From a virus: a DNA stretch of 25,684 nt. Positions 16,557 through 23,123 of this stretch are shown one piece after another. Within the stretch, counting starts at the first letter, position 1; every line of letters begins with the position of its first letter. The notes beneath the pieces were generated by a model. It had not been told where the DNA came from. It worked only from the letters and a program-made list of their open reading frames with translations, and did not search any database. The position numbers and the translations under genes were made by a program. Location of the stretch: IMG/VR virus record IMGVR_UViG_3300007734_000515, positions 1 through 25,684 of that record, one strand, 5' to 3'.

Positions 16557-18107
16557 CTAGTCGGATAAAATTTCTTTGTAGAGGTCAATTATTTTGTTAT
16601 GAAAATCGACTTTGTTATGCAGCATGGAGTACATGTTGCGCTCCGCTCCACTGCCCTGTAGGTGCACCACGGTAGTCGGGTTCTTCTGCCCTGCCCTGTG
16701 GACACGGGCGTTGCACTGGAGGTAGGTCTCCACTGACATGACGGGGCTCCAGTACACGATAGTGTTTGCGGCATGTAGGGTCACGCCATGCGATGCGGCC
16801 TGTGGTTGGATGACCAGCACTTGCGGGATGTCAGTCGTTTGGAATCGGTCAAAGATGTCTGTGCGCTTACCCACGGGCACATCACCATGAATCACCGCTG
16901 TTGAGTACCCATGCTTGCGTAGGTCTTCGGCTACCAACTCAATGCCGTGCCGATAGGGCACGAACACCAACACCTTGTGGCTGGCTTCCTCAATGACTTC
17001 CCGCAGGACTGCAAGCCTATTGCTGGCATCGAACTGCACGGTCTCACCCGAGTCGGAATAGACTGCCCCTGCGGACAACTGCAATAGCTTGTTCAGGCTG
17101 GCTGCGGCGTTGACTGTAGTTATCTCTTCACCAGCAGCTTGCACGATTAAACGTCGGCGGAGCAACTGGTAGTATTTCTCTTGCTGTGCAGTAAGTGGTA
17201 CGTTGCGCGTTACGTAGGTCATCTCTGGGAGGTCTAAACATTCCTCCTTCGTAAACCTAATGGCAGGTTGTAAGGCACGGTGAACAACAACTTGCGCTTC
17301 GGGTTTGGGAACCCATTTGAACTGTGTCACCTTGTTCATCACAGCATCCTTAAACGCCCCCGCATTTTTTGGTACACCATCAGGGTTGACCAGCTTGGCG
17401 ATGCCGTATGCGTCTGTGGGTGATTGGGATGCGGGTGTTCCTGTGAGCAACCATAGCCATGTCTGTGGGGTAAGTATTTTATGTAACACCTTCCAACGTC
17501 TTGTAGAGGGGTTCTTGTATGCGTTAGCTTCGTCAACCACTATCAAGTCAAACCCACCCTTGCGGATGGTGTCTGCCACAATCTCCACACCGTCATAGTT
17601 GATGGCGACATACTCAGCATCCCCGTTAATGATGTCCTCACGCTTCGATGCTTTGCCGTATGCAATATCCACCCTACGGTGCATAGCAAACTTGAACAAG
17701 TCATTGCGCCAAGCCGAGTCCATGATGGATAGGGGGCAAATGATAAGCACCCGCTTGATGAACCCAAGGGACATCAGGTAGTCGGATGCCCAAATTACGC
17801 TGGCAGTTTTTCCTGTGCCTTGCTCGTTGAAACAGAACGCCCGCCGATGCAGGGTTAGGAATGACGATGTAGTCTTTTGATGGTCGAACGGTTTGTACAA
17901 ACCGGGCCATTTGTACGTAGCATTGATTGGTGATGGTACGTTAATGCGTAGGTTCTTTAGTACCGTTGCTTCTTCTAGTCCCCAATGCACCAGCACTTCG
18001 GAGAACCCATCCCCTACGTTGACCACCTTACTTTTCGGTATGACCGTTGTGATGCGGTCAGGGTTGCGCACCTTCAATAAGATGGCTCTGTTATCAATAA
18101 TTTCCAC
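16557..18107 (-). CDS. SNF2-like superfamily 2 DNA helicase/ATPase (516 aa)
   Basis: All main SF2 motifs are present: a Q-motif-like FDHQ (74-77), Walker A GTGKT (97-101), DEAN (192-195), LTGTP (221-225), a C-terminal RecA fold with VFVPYR (381-386), QAASHGVTLHAAN (436-448) and QCNARVHRAGQ (464-474) with R468 and R471 as candidate arginine fingers. The VHRAGQ form marks the SNF2/RapA branch, which moves along double-stranded DNA. I place the start at GTG 18107, with AGGAG at 18117-18113 and 5-base spacing. The open frame continues upstream to an ATG at 18218, but that stretch lies in the folded RNA region and encodes an odd basic peptide. Likely role: remodelling DNA or aiding replication/recombination. 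Confidence 0.9.
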   Translation of the reverse strand: MEIIDNRAILLKVRNPDRITTVIPKSKVVNVGDGFSEVLVHWGLEEATVLKNLRINVPSPINATYKWPGLYKPFDHQKTTSSFLTLHRRAFCFNEQGTGKTASVIWASDYLMSLGFIKRVLIICPLSIMDSAWRNDLFKFAMHRRVDIAYGKASKREDIINGDAEYVAINYDGVEIVADTIRKGGFDLIVVDEANAYKNPSTRRWKVLHKILTPQTWLWLLTGTPASQSPTDAYGIAKLVNPDGVPKNAGAFKDAVMNKVTQFKWVPKPEAQVVVHRALQPAIRFTKEECLDLPEMTYVTRNVPLTAQQEKYYQLLRRRLIVQAAGEEITTVNAAASLNKLLQLSAGAVYSDSGETVQFDASNRLAVLREVIEEASHKVLVFVPYRHGIELVAEDLRKHGYSTAVIHGDVPVGKRTDIFDRFQTTDIPQVLVIQPQAASHGVTLHAANTIVYWSPVMSVETYLQCNARVHRAGQKNPTTVVHLQGSGAERNMYSMLHNKVDFHNKIIDLYKEILSD

Positions 18108-18112
18108 ATGGA

Positions 18113-18117
18113 CTCCT
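18113..18117 (-). promoter_or_regulatory. Shine-Dalgarno that sets the helicase start at GTG 18107
   Basis: AGGAG on the minus strand lies five bases before GTG 18107-18105. The hairpin at 18129-18149 ends 11 bases upstream of it, so folding of the leader could affect access to this site. Confidence 0.65.
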
Positions 18118-18128
18118 ATAGGTAAGCA

Positions 18129-18417
18129 CTCCAAACATGGTGTTCGGAGGGTAGGTTGTTGGCTGTTAGTTCCCCTTTTCCGCTTTCGCGTGCCTTCACG
18201 GCTCCTCATTTGAACCACGCCTGTCCAGTGGTCACCAACACGGCTGGTGACTATTCCAAATAGTACCTAGGAACAATCACCATGCGTATTAGTCCTCGTC
18301 TTTCCGAGGTGTCCGTTAACTCGCGGCTGGAACCTTGCCGTGTTAACTGATGCAGTTATCTCATGCAGGGGATAGCACCCCTCGTCTCACTCACACTTGC
18401 ACCTAACTTCGTGAGAC
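18129..18417 (-). ncRNA. Candidate structured RNA or long folded leader upstream of the helicase
   Basis: The 351 bases between two genes (18108-18458) hold a series of hairpins: 18129-18149 (8 bp), 18181-18190 (CGC-GAAA-GCG), 18213-18233 (6 bp), 18246-18281 (12 bp, 12-base loop), 18294-18309 (5 bp), 18324-18340 (CGGC/GCCG), 18344-18358 (6 bp, 3-base loop), 18367-18382 (5 bp), and 18384-18417 (GTCTCAC/GTGAGAC). Four pairs in three of the helices are G-U on the minus strand but A-C mismatches on the plus strand, so the minus-strand RNA is the folding species. A GNRA tetraloop also appears only on that strand. I cannot match it to a known class: no clear group I or II intron core, hammerhead or tRNA. 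It may be a free RNA or a cis-regulatory leader. Confidence 0.55.
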
Positions 18418-18423
18418 TGTCTA

Positions 18424-18447
18424 CGAAACCGAAACCGAAACTGAAAC
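18424..18447. repeat. Four tandem hexamers (C/T)GAAAC
   Basis: CGAAAC occurs three times in a row, followed by TGAAAC, and then degenerates to CAAAAACC. On the minus strand this reads as GTTTC repeats just after the stop of the HNH-like gene and just before the folded RNA region. It is non-coding. It might be a protein-binding site, part of an origin, or simple slippage. Confidence 0.7.
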
Positions 18448-18458
18448 CAAAAACCAAA

Positions 18459-18719
18459 TTACTTCATTGACTTATCGGCATTCCTTGGGAACGACCGATT
18501 CTTTGATGCGGACTCAAGCCTCACACCGTTCTTGTTTGAACCGCCTTTGGACAGGGCTTTGACATGGGCAACATCCTTACCCGTGCGGTCAACGCCTTTC
18601 TTGTCCAACGCTCGTCTAGCACGTTGCCGCTCCATGCGGGCCTCATGTGCACCATCTCGTTTCTTTTCCAACTCGTACTCCCGCTTAATATTGCGGTCTT
18701 CCTTGTTCTTGTACGCCAT
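18459..18719 (-). CDS. Small HNH-like phage protein (86 aa)
   Basis: The first half is highly charged and helical (Lys/Glu/Arg-rich). The second half has DVAHVKALSKGGSNKNGVR and SASKNRSFPR, which match the core of small HNH-type nuclease folds: D-x-x-H, then GG-(S/T)-N and a closing N-R-S. The Cys pairs that flank many HNH domains are absent, so activity is uncertain. The start is the second ATG of ATGATG at 18719, because AAGGAG is six bases upstream; it overlaps the nuclease stop as TGATG. The folded non-coding region follows immediately. Confidence 0.65.
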   Translation of the reverse strand: MAYKNKEDRNIKREYELEKKRDGAHEARMERQRARRALDKKGVDRTGKDVAHVKALSKGGSNKNGVRLESASKNRSFPRNADKSMK

Positions 18720-19402
18720 CATTCACTCCTTCCATTATGGGGGCAAATCAGCACAGGGCAATACGCCTTGCATGTAAAGTTCTTCTTCGGGTTGAATATT
18801 TCGCTCTCGTAAGCCGCATCCCGTTGTACCAATATGTTATCCAGTTCCGTAAAGATATGCATCGCAGTGGGAGCATCATATTCCGCTTTGACCAAATCTT
18901 CAGCCACCACGAACAGCAGGGCAGCTTTGATATGCACGACAGTCGGAAAGTGCAGGAACACACACGCCGCCATTAACGCCAACTGCTTGGTGTCCGCATA
19001 CCTACTGGACTTGCCCGTCTTGTAGTCGATGATACGCGCCATTTTCCCATCGGGGCTGATGATTACCAAGTCGGCAATGCCCCTGTACCAAACCTTGGGG
19101 TCGTCGAACGCGCAAGGGAGCAACCGCCCATCCACACGTTGTAGCCCCATTTCAAGTTCACAGTACTTTTGACCGGGGTACGTGTTCAGCTTATCCAACA
19201 ACGGGTTTAGGTATGAGTACTTCTCAGGTAGGGGGACGCCATCCCGTATGTAGTATTCGGCGGCGGCATGCACATCTGTGCCGTACATCATGGCGGTACT
19301 CGCGGGTTCTGAAATGTCCTTGGCTACCCGCATGTGGTAGTACTTCTTGGGACATTGGTCGAACAGCGTTATGCCCGAGTAACTCCATGATGAGGGCTTC
19401 AT
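18719..19402 (-). CDS. Cas4/RecB-like PD-(D/E)XK nuclease with probable Fe-S cluster (227 aa)
   Basis: The catalytic residues of the RecB/Cas4 nuclease family are in order: H45 in GTDVHAAAEYYI, D111 in YRGIADLVI, D126 and K128 in IIDYKTGK, and Q140 in the following helix. C17 (QCPKKYYH) together with C211, C215 and C220 (CKAYCPVLIC) gives the split four-cysteine pattern that binds an iron-sulphur cluster in Cas4 and AddB-type nucleases. The start at 19402 overlaps the previous stop by 4 nt (ATGA); the open frame extends 25 residues further but without support. Likely a 5' or 3' exonuclease in phage recombination, or host DNA breakdown. No CRISPR genes are nearby, so it is not an adaptation Cas4. 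Confidence 0.85.
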   Translation of the reverse strand: MKPSSWSYSGITLFDQCPKKYYHMRVAKDISEPASTAMMYGTDVHAAAEYYIRDGVPLPEKYSYLNPLLDKLNTYPGQKYCELEMGLQRVDGRLLPCAFDDPKVWYRGIADLVIISPDGKMARIIDYKTGKSSRYADTKQLALMAACVFLHFPTVVHIKAALLFVVAEDLVKAEYDAPTAMHIFTELDNILVQRDAAYESEIFNPKKNFTCKAYCPVLICPHNGRSE

Positions 19403-19665
19403 TTTGCTCGTACTCGCTTTGTTTTGTCTTTCTTTAACGGGGACGGGCAATGCGGAGGAACATACGCTACACGCCACTTTGCAGCCACGTACTTGCCCTC
19501 AGTCCAACCTGCGATGTATGCGTCAGGCATTTTGCTCAGCACCCTGTAAATATGACGTTCATCTGTTTCCAGCCGAGTACTTATGTCTTGTGCTGTCAAG
19601 CCCTCTATGCTTGCTCGTAGTAATTTGCGAACAAGCGGGGCTTTGTGTTCATACGGTTTTCTCAT
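19399..19665 (-). CDS. Winged helix-turn-helix protein (88 aa)
   Basis: Residues 8-60 form a winged HTH: VRKLLRASIEGLTAQDIST and RLETDERHIYRVLSKMPDAY are the helices, and YIAGWTEGKYVAAKWRVAY the wing. The tail is basic (KKDKTKRVRAK). Similar small winged-helix proteins are common in phage replication regions. GGAG lies four bases before the ATG at 19665, and the gene overlaps the previous one by 17 nt and the nuclease by 4 nt. It is likely a DNA-binding regulator or accessory factor; no ligand-binding part is present. Confidence 0.7.
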   Translation of the reverse strand: MRKPYEHKAPLVRKLLRASIEGLTAQDISTRLETDERHIYRVLSKMPDAYIAGWTEGKYVAAKWRVAYVPPHCPSPLKKDKTKRVRAK

Positions 19666-19843
19666 TCCGCTCCTTCATGTGACGCAGTGCACCATACATC
19701 AACCGTACGCTTACAACTGCGTCCATAGTCTTCGTCATGGCCTCATCAAATTTCCCTTCCAGCACAGCGTTGTGTGCGTCCTTCAGTGAATTCTCTGCAT
19801 CCATGCAGGGTTTAGCGTAATCAATAATCTCAGCAATCTCCAT
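19649..19843 (-). CDS. Small helical phage protein of unknown function (64 aa)
   Basis: It is a mostly helical acidic protein (EIAEIIDYAKPCMDAENSL, then AVLEGKFDEAMTKTMDAVVS, then RLMYGALRHM). The start at ATG 19843 has GGAG six bases upstream inside the polymerase gene; an ATG at 19855 lacks one. It overlaps the polymerase by 14 nt and the winged-helix gene by 17 nt. I do not recognise a function. The position directly after the polymerase suggests a partner, but this is guesswork. Confidence 0.65.
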   Translation of the reverse strand: MEIAEIIDYAKPCMDAENSLKDAHNAVLEGKFDEAMTKTMDAVVSVRLMYGALRHMKERNEKTV

Positions 19844-21659
19844 AGCTATCTCCATATCCAGCTTCGCAGTTCAATGGAATGCCTTGTGCCCAATCAGGGA
19901 CATACCGCATGCACTCCATCACGTATGCCATCGCTTCTTCAGCTTCGGCCTTTGGTGCGATACATGCCACGGCATCATGCACGGTCAGTACTACTGTGTA
20001 CTTCCTAGCTATCCGCAGCATCTGTTCGCCAATAATACAGCGCGCCAAACCCTGACAAATGTTCTCTGTCAACTTGCCGCCGTATAGCTTCGTCACGCCT
20101 TTGCGTGAGTCGTAAATATACTGCATTCCGGTGTTCCCGTCTCGCGTATCTTTGATTTTCTTCAGGTTCGGATAGCGTTGCACCAGCCCGTTGGGCATGA
20201 TGATTCCATCCGCGCCTACCGTGATTACGCCTTCCTTTCCCCACTTGGCAGTCTTCTTCTTGTACATGGCATCTATCGCTTTGCCACCATCACTCCATAG
20301 CTTCTTTATATGGGGGTAAGTTTCCCGATAAGTATTCACGATACGTTCAGCTTCCCTCAGTTCAATGCTTGTGCCAAACGTCTTTAGCTGTGCCTGAAAC
20401 TTAGCGCCACCCATGCCGTACCCTGCACCCAAGATTGTGGTCTTACCCACAAACCGCTCTTGCTTGTCTATCTCCTCGCGGGGCTTGTTGTAGATGGCAG
20501 ATGCCATGATTTTGTAGACATCCTCGCCCTTGGCAAAGGCTTCCACCAAGTCGTCCTGTCCAGCAAACCACGCAAGCACACGGGCCTCAATTTGTGATGA
20601 GTCGCAATCTACGATGACATGACCTGCGGGTGCGAGTATGGCCTTCTTTAACTTGTTGGCATTTTGTCCACGGCTAGGTAAATTCTGAAAGTTCAGCTTG
20701 TCTGCACCACCCCACCGTCCAGTATGGGCAGCGTAGTAAGAGAGAGGCACGGGGATTAGCCCTCGGTCAGCGATAGATATCAGCCGCTCTGTACGTGTCT
20801 CTTCTAGTGTGGTCTTGTTCCCCAAGCGAGCAGCCACCAGCGTTTGTACACGTAGGTCAGGATGTTCAGACAAGGCTTTGAATTCCTCATCGGTTTTGGC
20901 AAACGCTAACGCCTCCTTGCCTGTGGTCGCACTTATCTTCATCGGGGGCTCAACACCCAACTCACGTAGCAGTTCCGCAAATTTAAAGTTACTCATCAAG
21001 TCATCTATGTTGGCCCCAGACTGGGTGAGTAAAGCCTTCTTGCTATCACGTACTTCTATGAGATGGCTATTCAAAAGCACGCCGTCAAGCCTTAGTGATG
21101 GCTCTGTAAACATGCGAATGGTTAAGTTAATCAGGCGTAGTTCCGTCTTGTTGAAATGCGGTAAGAGCGTGAGGAACAGTTGGTAGGTTATCTCCACATC
21201 GTTAGCGCAGTACCCAGCGTAGCTACGCATCTGCTCGTTGGTGAAGTCTTCCCGCCGCTTGTCCTTGGCATTGACTACTTCAGTCCCTTTCTCACCTAGC
21301 TTGTAGTACTGCGCCAGCTTGCTCAGGCTGTTGCCCACCTCTATGCCGTGGATAGCCCGTGCCATGCTCAGTGTGTCACCGATAGCCATTGGCCTGATAT
21401 CCAGTATCCAGTTAAGGATAGCCATATCAAACATCGCGTTGTGCGCCACCACCATGCTGCTTGCCCAGTTGTACTCTTGCAGTTGGTTGCGTAGGGATTC
21501 ATGGCTCCCCGAGAAGAACCGTGTCTTGTTATCGTCCACCTTCACCGCAACCCCAATGATTTGAAACTGCGGGTCGCGTATGTACTCCTCTGTGGTCATC
21601 TTGCTCAAGCTGAAGTCCTTTGAGTAGTACGTCTCAAAGTCGATGGTGATGATGCTCAT
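19830..21659 (-). CDS. Family A DNA polymerase with 3'-5' proofreading exonuclease (609 aa)
   Basis: This is the replicative polymerase. Exonuclease motifs: DFET (D7, E9), HNAMFD (D78) and YCAND (Y150, D154). Polymerase motifs: A as DSSQIEARVLAW (D353, E358), B/O-helix as RFVGKTTILGAGYGMGG (R402, K406, Y414), and C as TVHDAV (H561, D562). The residue matching E. coli Pol I Phe762 is Leu410. The flap-exonuclease domain of bacterial Pol I is absent, as usual in phages. Start ATG 21659 overlaps the VRR-NUC stop by 4 nt. All catalytic residues are intact, so it should be active. Confidence 0.97.
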   Translation of the reverse strand: MSIITIDFETYYSKDFSLSKMTTEEYIRDPQFQIIGVAVKVDDNKTRFFSGSHESLRNQLQEYNWASSMVVAHNAMFDMAILNWILDIRPMAIGDTLSMARAIHGIEVGNSLSKLAQYYKLGEKGTEVVNAKDKRREDFTNEQMRSYAGYCANDVEITYQLFLTLLPHFNKTELRLINLTIRMFTEPSLRLDGVLLNSHLIEVRDSKKALLTQSGANIDDLMSNFKFAELLRELGVEPPMKISATTGKEALAFAKTDEEFKALSEHPDLRVQTLVAARLGNKTTLEETRTERLISIADRGLIPVPLSYYAAHTGRWGGADKLNFQNLPSRGQNANKLKKAILAPAGHVIVDCDSSQIEARVLAWFAGQDDLVEAFAKGEDVYKIMASAIYNKPREEIDKQERFVGKTTILGAGYGMGGAKFQAQLKTFGTSIELREAERIVNTYRETYPHIKKLWSDGGKAIDAMYKKKTAKWGKEGVITVGADGIIMPNGLVQRYPNLKKIKDTRDGNTGMQYIYDSRKGVTKLYGGKLTENICQGLARCIIGEQMLRIARKYTVVLTVHDAVACIAPKAEAEEAMAYVMECMRYVPDWAQGIPLNCEAGYGDSYGDC

Positions 21660-22006
21660 TTAGTTCCCTTCGTTTCTTTCGTTTCTTTCGTTTCTTTCGT
21701 TTCTTTCGTTTCTATATCCCATATCCTCTGCATCAACTTGTCAACGTCCGATATGTTGTCCTCGTTCACCACGATGGCATACCCAGCCTGTCCATGAATT
21801 TGCGCTATGTTCTTATCCTGAAGTGCAGTAGTCTTGCCCTTCCCCGCTTTGCATTCAATGGCAAAGAACCTACCGTTGTAGCAGCCCACAATGTCGGGGA
21901 TACCGGCAGCACCGTAGCCACCAGCAACAGGGTAAAAGTAGTACGCACCATAACCTTTTAGTACGTTCACTACCTTGGCCTTGACTTTCTTTTCCGGTGT
22001 CATCAT
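21656..22006 (-). CDS. VRR-NUC domain nuclease (116 aa)
   Basis: This is a stand-alone VRR-NUC nuclease of the PD-(D/E)XK fold. The catalytic set is clear: GIPDIV (D38), FFAIECKAG (E51, K53) and Q63 in the next helix, with GGYGAAG before the first motif. The family includes junction-resolving and structure-specific nucleases, so trimming of replication or recombination intermediates is likely. Either ATG of ATGATG (22006 or 22003) could start it; both overlap the previous stop. The last 18 residues are an ETK repeat (see separate entry). It is coupled to the polymerase by a 4-nt overlap. Confidence 0.9.
   Translation of the reverse strand: MMTPEKKVKAKVVNVLKGYGAYYFYPVAGGYGAAGIPDIVGCYNGRFFAIECKAGKGKTTALQDKNIAQIHGQAGYAIVVNEDNISDVDKLMQRIWDIETKETKETKETKETKGTK
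21668..21712 (-). repeat. Five tandem 9-bp repeats encoding Glu-Thr-Lys
   Basis: GAAACGAAA is repeated five times (the last copy ends AAG) at the 3' end of the VRR-NUC gene, giving ETK x5 then GTK. As the unit is 9 bp, copy-number change would keep the frame, and it sits just before the stop. It also places the sequence directly before the polymerase start codon. Confidence 0.9.
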
Positions 22007-22242
22007 CTCTTTAGTCCTCTTATAAATACAGCAAAGCTGTCCTGTGTTGCCTGTCCAAACCCTTTGATTTCACCGATGCGTTCGGCAGCTTCATCCAGTG
22101 CGGCGTTCCAGCCGTGGGTATACAGCGGGCTAGGTCGTTCAAACTGCCGAAAGTATTTACCCCGCAACTCGTCACGTTGTGCCTTGATACACGCAGGGTT
22201 TTGGCATAGGTAGCTGCATGTGTGGATGTCTTCTTCAATCAT
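22003..22242 (-). CDS. Small Cys-containing phage protein of unknown function (79 aa)
   Basis: The N-terminal part has H7, C9, C13 and C18 (HTCSYLCQNPACIKAQRDEL), which could bind a metal. The rest has SPLYTHGWNAALDEAAERIG, a helix of a type often seen in small phage proteins. It overlaps neighbours on both sides by 4 nt or so (ATGA at 22242). I recognise the C-IKAQRDELR pattern from other phages, without known function. Confidence 0.7.
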   Translation of the reverse strand: MIEEDIHTCSYLCQNPACIKAQRDELRGKYFRQFERPSPLYTHGWNAALDEAAERIGEIKGFGQATQDSFAVFIRGLKR

Positions 22243-22421
22243 GTGTTCTTTTCCTTGAGAGCAACTTTCATTTCTTCTTCAGTAGGAGGCAACCCTGTGT
22301 CTTTCCAAACCCAACCAATCCTATGGGGCGGTTCGGGGTAGCGCCCCAAAGTAACCTCCCTGCCATTCAGTATCCCGACTATGTTTTGTTTCAACATGTC
22401 TTCCATAGAGTCATCATCCAT
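22239..22421 (-). CDS. Small acidic phage protein of unknown function (60 aa)
   Basis: The start chosen is ATG 22421, which has GGAG eight bases upstream and an 8-nt overlap with the previous gene; an earlier in-frame start at 22457 lacks support. The product begins MDDDSMEDML, then GREVTLGRYPEPPHRIGWVW, and ends in a charged helix (TEEEMKVALKEKN). Trp/Pro-rich centre, no transmembrane part. No family recognised. Confidence 0.65.
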   Translation of the reverse strand: MDDDSMEDMLKQNIVGILNGREVTLGRYPEPPHRIGWVWKDTGLPPTEEEMKVALKEKNT

Positions 22422-22716
22422 TGGTTTTCTCCGTGTGTTTGCTGTACTCCAATCCAAAAAGTTTGTTCAACTCAGGAAGTAGTTCGTCTAGCAACTGCTG
22501 CCGTGTGAGGATGCTTGACCCATCGCTGTATGTGTAGCTGTTTACATCGTATGTATGCATGGCCTTACCCATTGCCGCTGCTTGTCTGTATGGCAATGCC
22601 TCGTACACAATCTCTTGCGGCGGCGCATAAATTTTCATCAAAGACTCTGACCGCACAATGGCAGGAGCCATCGCCGCTGCAAGCATAGCCCCAAAGAATC
22701 CTCGTCTGTTAGTCAT
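22414..22716 (-). CDS. Phage protein with twin-arginine-like N-terminal segment (100 aa)
   Basis: The start at ATG 22716 follows a GGGGG run by four bases. The N terminus is MTNRRGFFGAMLAAAMAPAI: two arginines, then GFFG and a hydrophobic Ala-rich stretch (7-21), which looks like a twin-arginine export signal. The remainder is soluble and includes TYSDGSSILTRQQLLDELLP and LNKLFGLEY, a phrase I recall from other phage and prophage proteins. Export is uncertain, since the consensus SRRxFLK is only partly met. It could equally be a membrane-anchored protein. It overlaps the upstream gene by 8 nt. Confidence 0.6.
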   Translation of the reverse strand: MTNRRGFFGAMLAAAMAPAIVRSESLMKIYAPPQEIVYEALPYRQAAAMGKAMHTYDVNSYTYSDGSSILTRQQLLDELLPELNKLFGLEYSKHTEKTNG

Positions 22717-22876
22717 AAGACCCCCATGCACCCCATAACAATTTCCAACGCATCTTCAATATAGACCATATGCTGGTTCTTGCTAACTGCTTGCGCAGTT
22801 CTATGTTCTCCAACAACATTTCGCTGTGGTGCATTGCAAGTAGGTTGTATGCTTTCTGTACTGCTTCTTCATTCAT
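22709..22876 (-). CDS. Tiny protein with Trp-rich basic tail (55 aa)
   Basis: ATG 22876 has AGGAG seven bases upstream, and the stop (TAA at 22711-22709) overlaps the next gene's start, so this is a real gene in the chain. The first 30 residues form a charged helix (MLLENIELRKQLA). The last 20 hold four tryptophans (W37, W44, W48, W51) with Lys and Arg between them, an amphipathic segment that could bind a membrane. No family recognised. Confidence 0.7.
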   Translation of the reverse strand: MNEEAVQKAYNLLAMHHSEMLLENIELRKQLARTSIWSILKMRWKLLWGAWGSYD

Positions 22877-22886
22877 CGCTCTTCTC

Positions 22887-23123
22887 CTAATAAGTGCTAG
22901 ACCTACGTGAACGTACGTAGCCGTTGTGTGGGGTAGCTGACCCGTCTCTTGGCTCGTCGTAAAACTGCCGTGTTCCTATCATGCTACTCTTAATAAACTT
23001 TTCCGGTGCTGCTCTGCGGATAGCCGCAATGACTTCATCCAGTTCCTTGTTGTCCACGTTAAAGTCCTCGCGCTTGGGGCGTGCTGCCCACACAAGCATT
23101 TGTTGGTGTTCAATACTCAGCAT
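22887..23123 (-). CDS. Small phage protein of unknown function (78 aa)
   Basis: The start is ATG 23123, with AAGGAG seven bases upstream; the longer open frame upstream of it is covered by the gene at 23110-23280 in another frame. The protein has EHQQMLVWAARPKRED, then ELDEVIAAIRRAAPEKF, and ends in a basic, Arg/Ser-rich tail (GYVRSRRSS). The basic tail suggests nucleic-acid or polyanion contact. Function unknown. Confidence 0.65.
   Translation of the reverse strand: MLSIEHQQMLVWAARPKREDFNVDNKELDEVIAAIRRAAPEKFIKSSMIGTRQFYDEPRDGSATPHNGYVRSRRSSTY

Noticed and set aside
18108-18218. N-terminal extension of the helicase to ATG 18218
   Set aside because: The 37-residue extension is a basic, low-quality peptide lying over RNA hairpins. 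GTG 18107 has AGGAG at ideal spacing and begins the normal family start.
18424-18447. CRISPR-like repeat array
   Set aside because: Units are only 6 bp with no spacers, and no cas genes occur; the Cas4-like nuclease stands alone.
18108-18458. Group I or group II intron, hammerhead ribozyme or tmRNA in the folded region
   Set aside because: A GACTA/TAGTC pair and a GTTCAAAT stretch hint at intron P7 or a T-arm, but the other core elements (Q/S segments, domain V, CUGAUGA, acceptor stem) are missing, and both flanking genes look complete.
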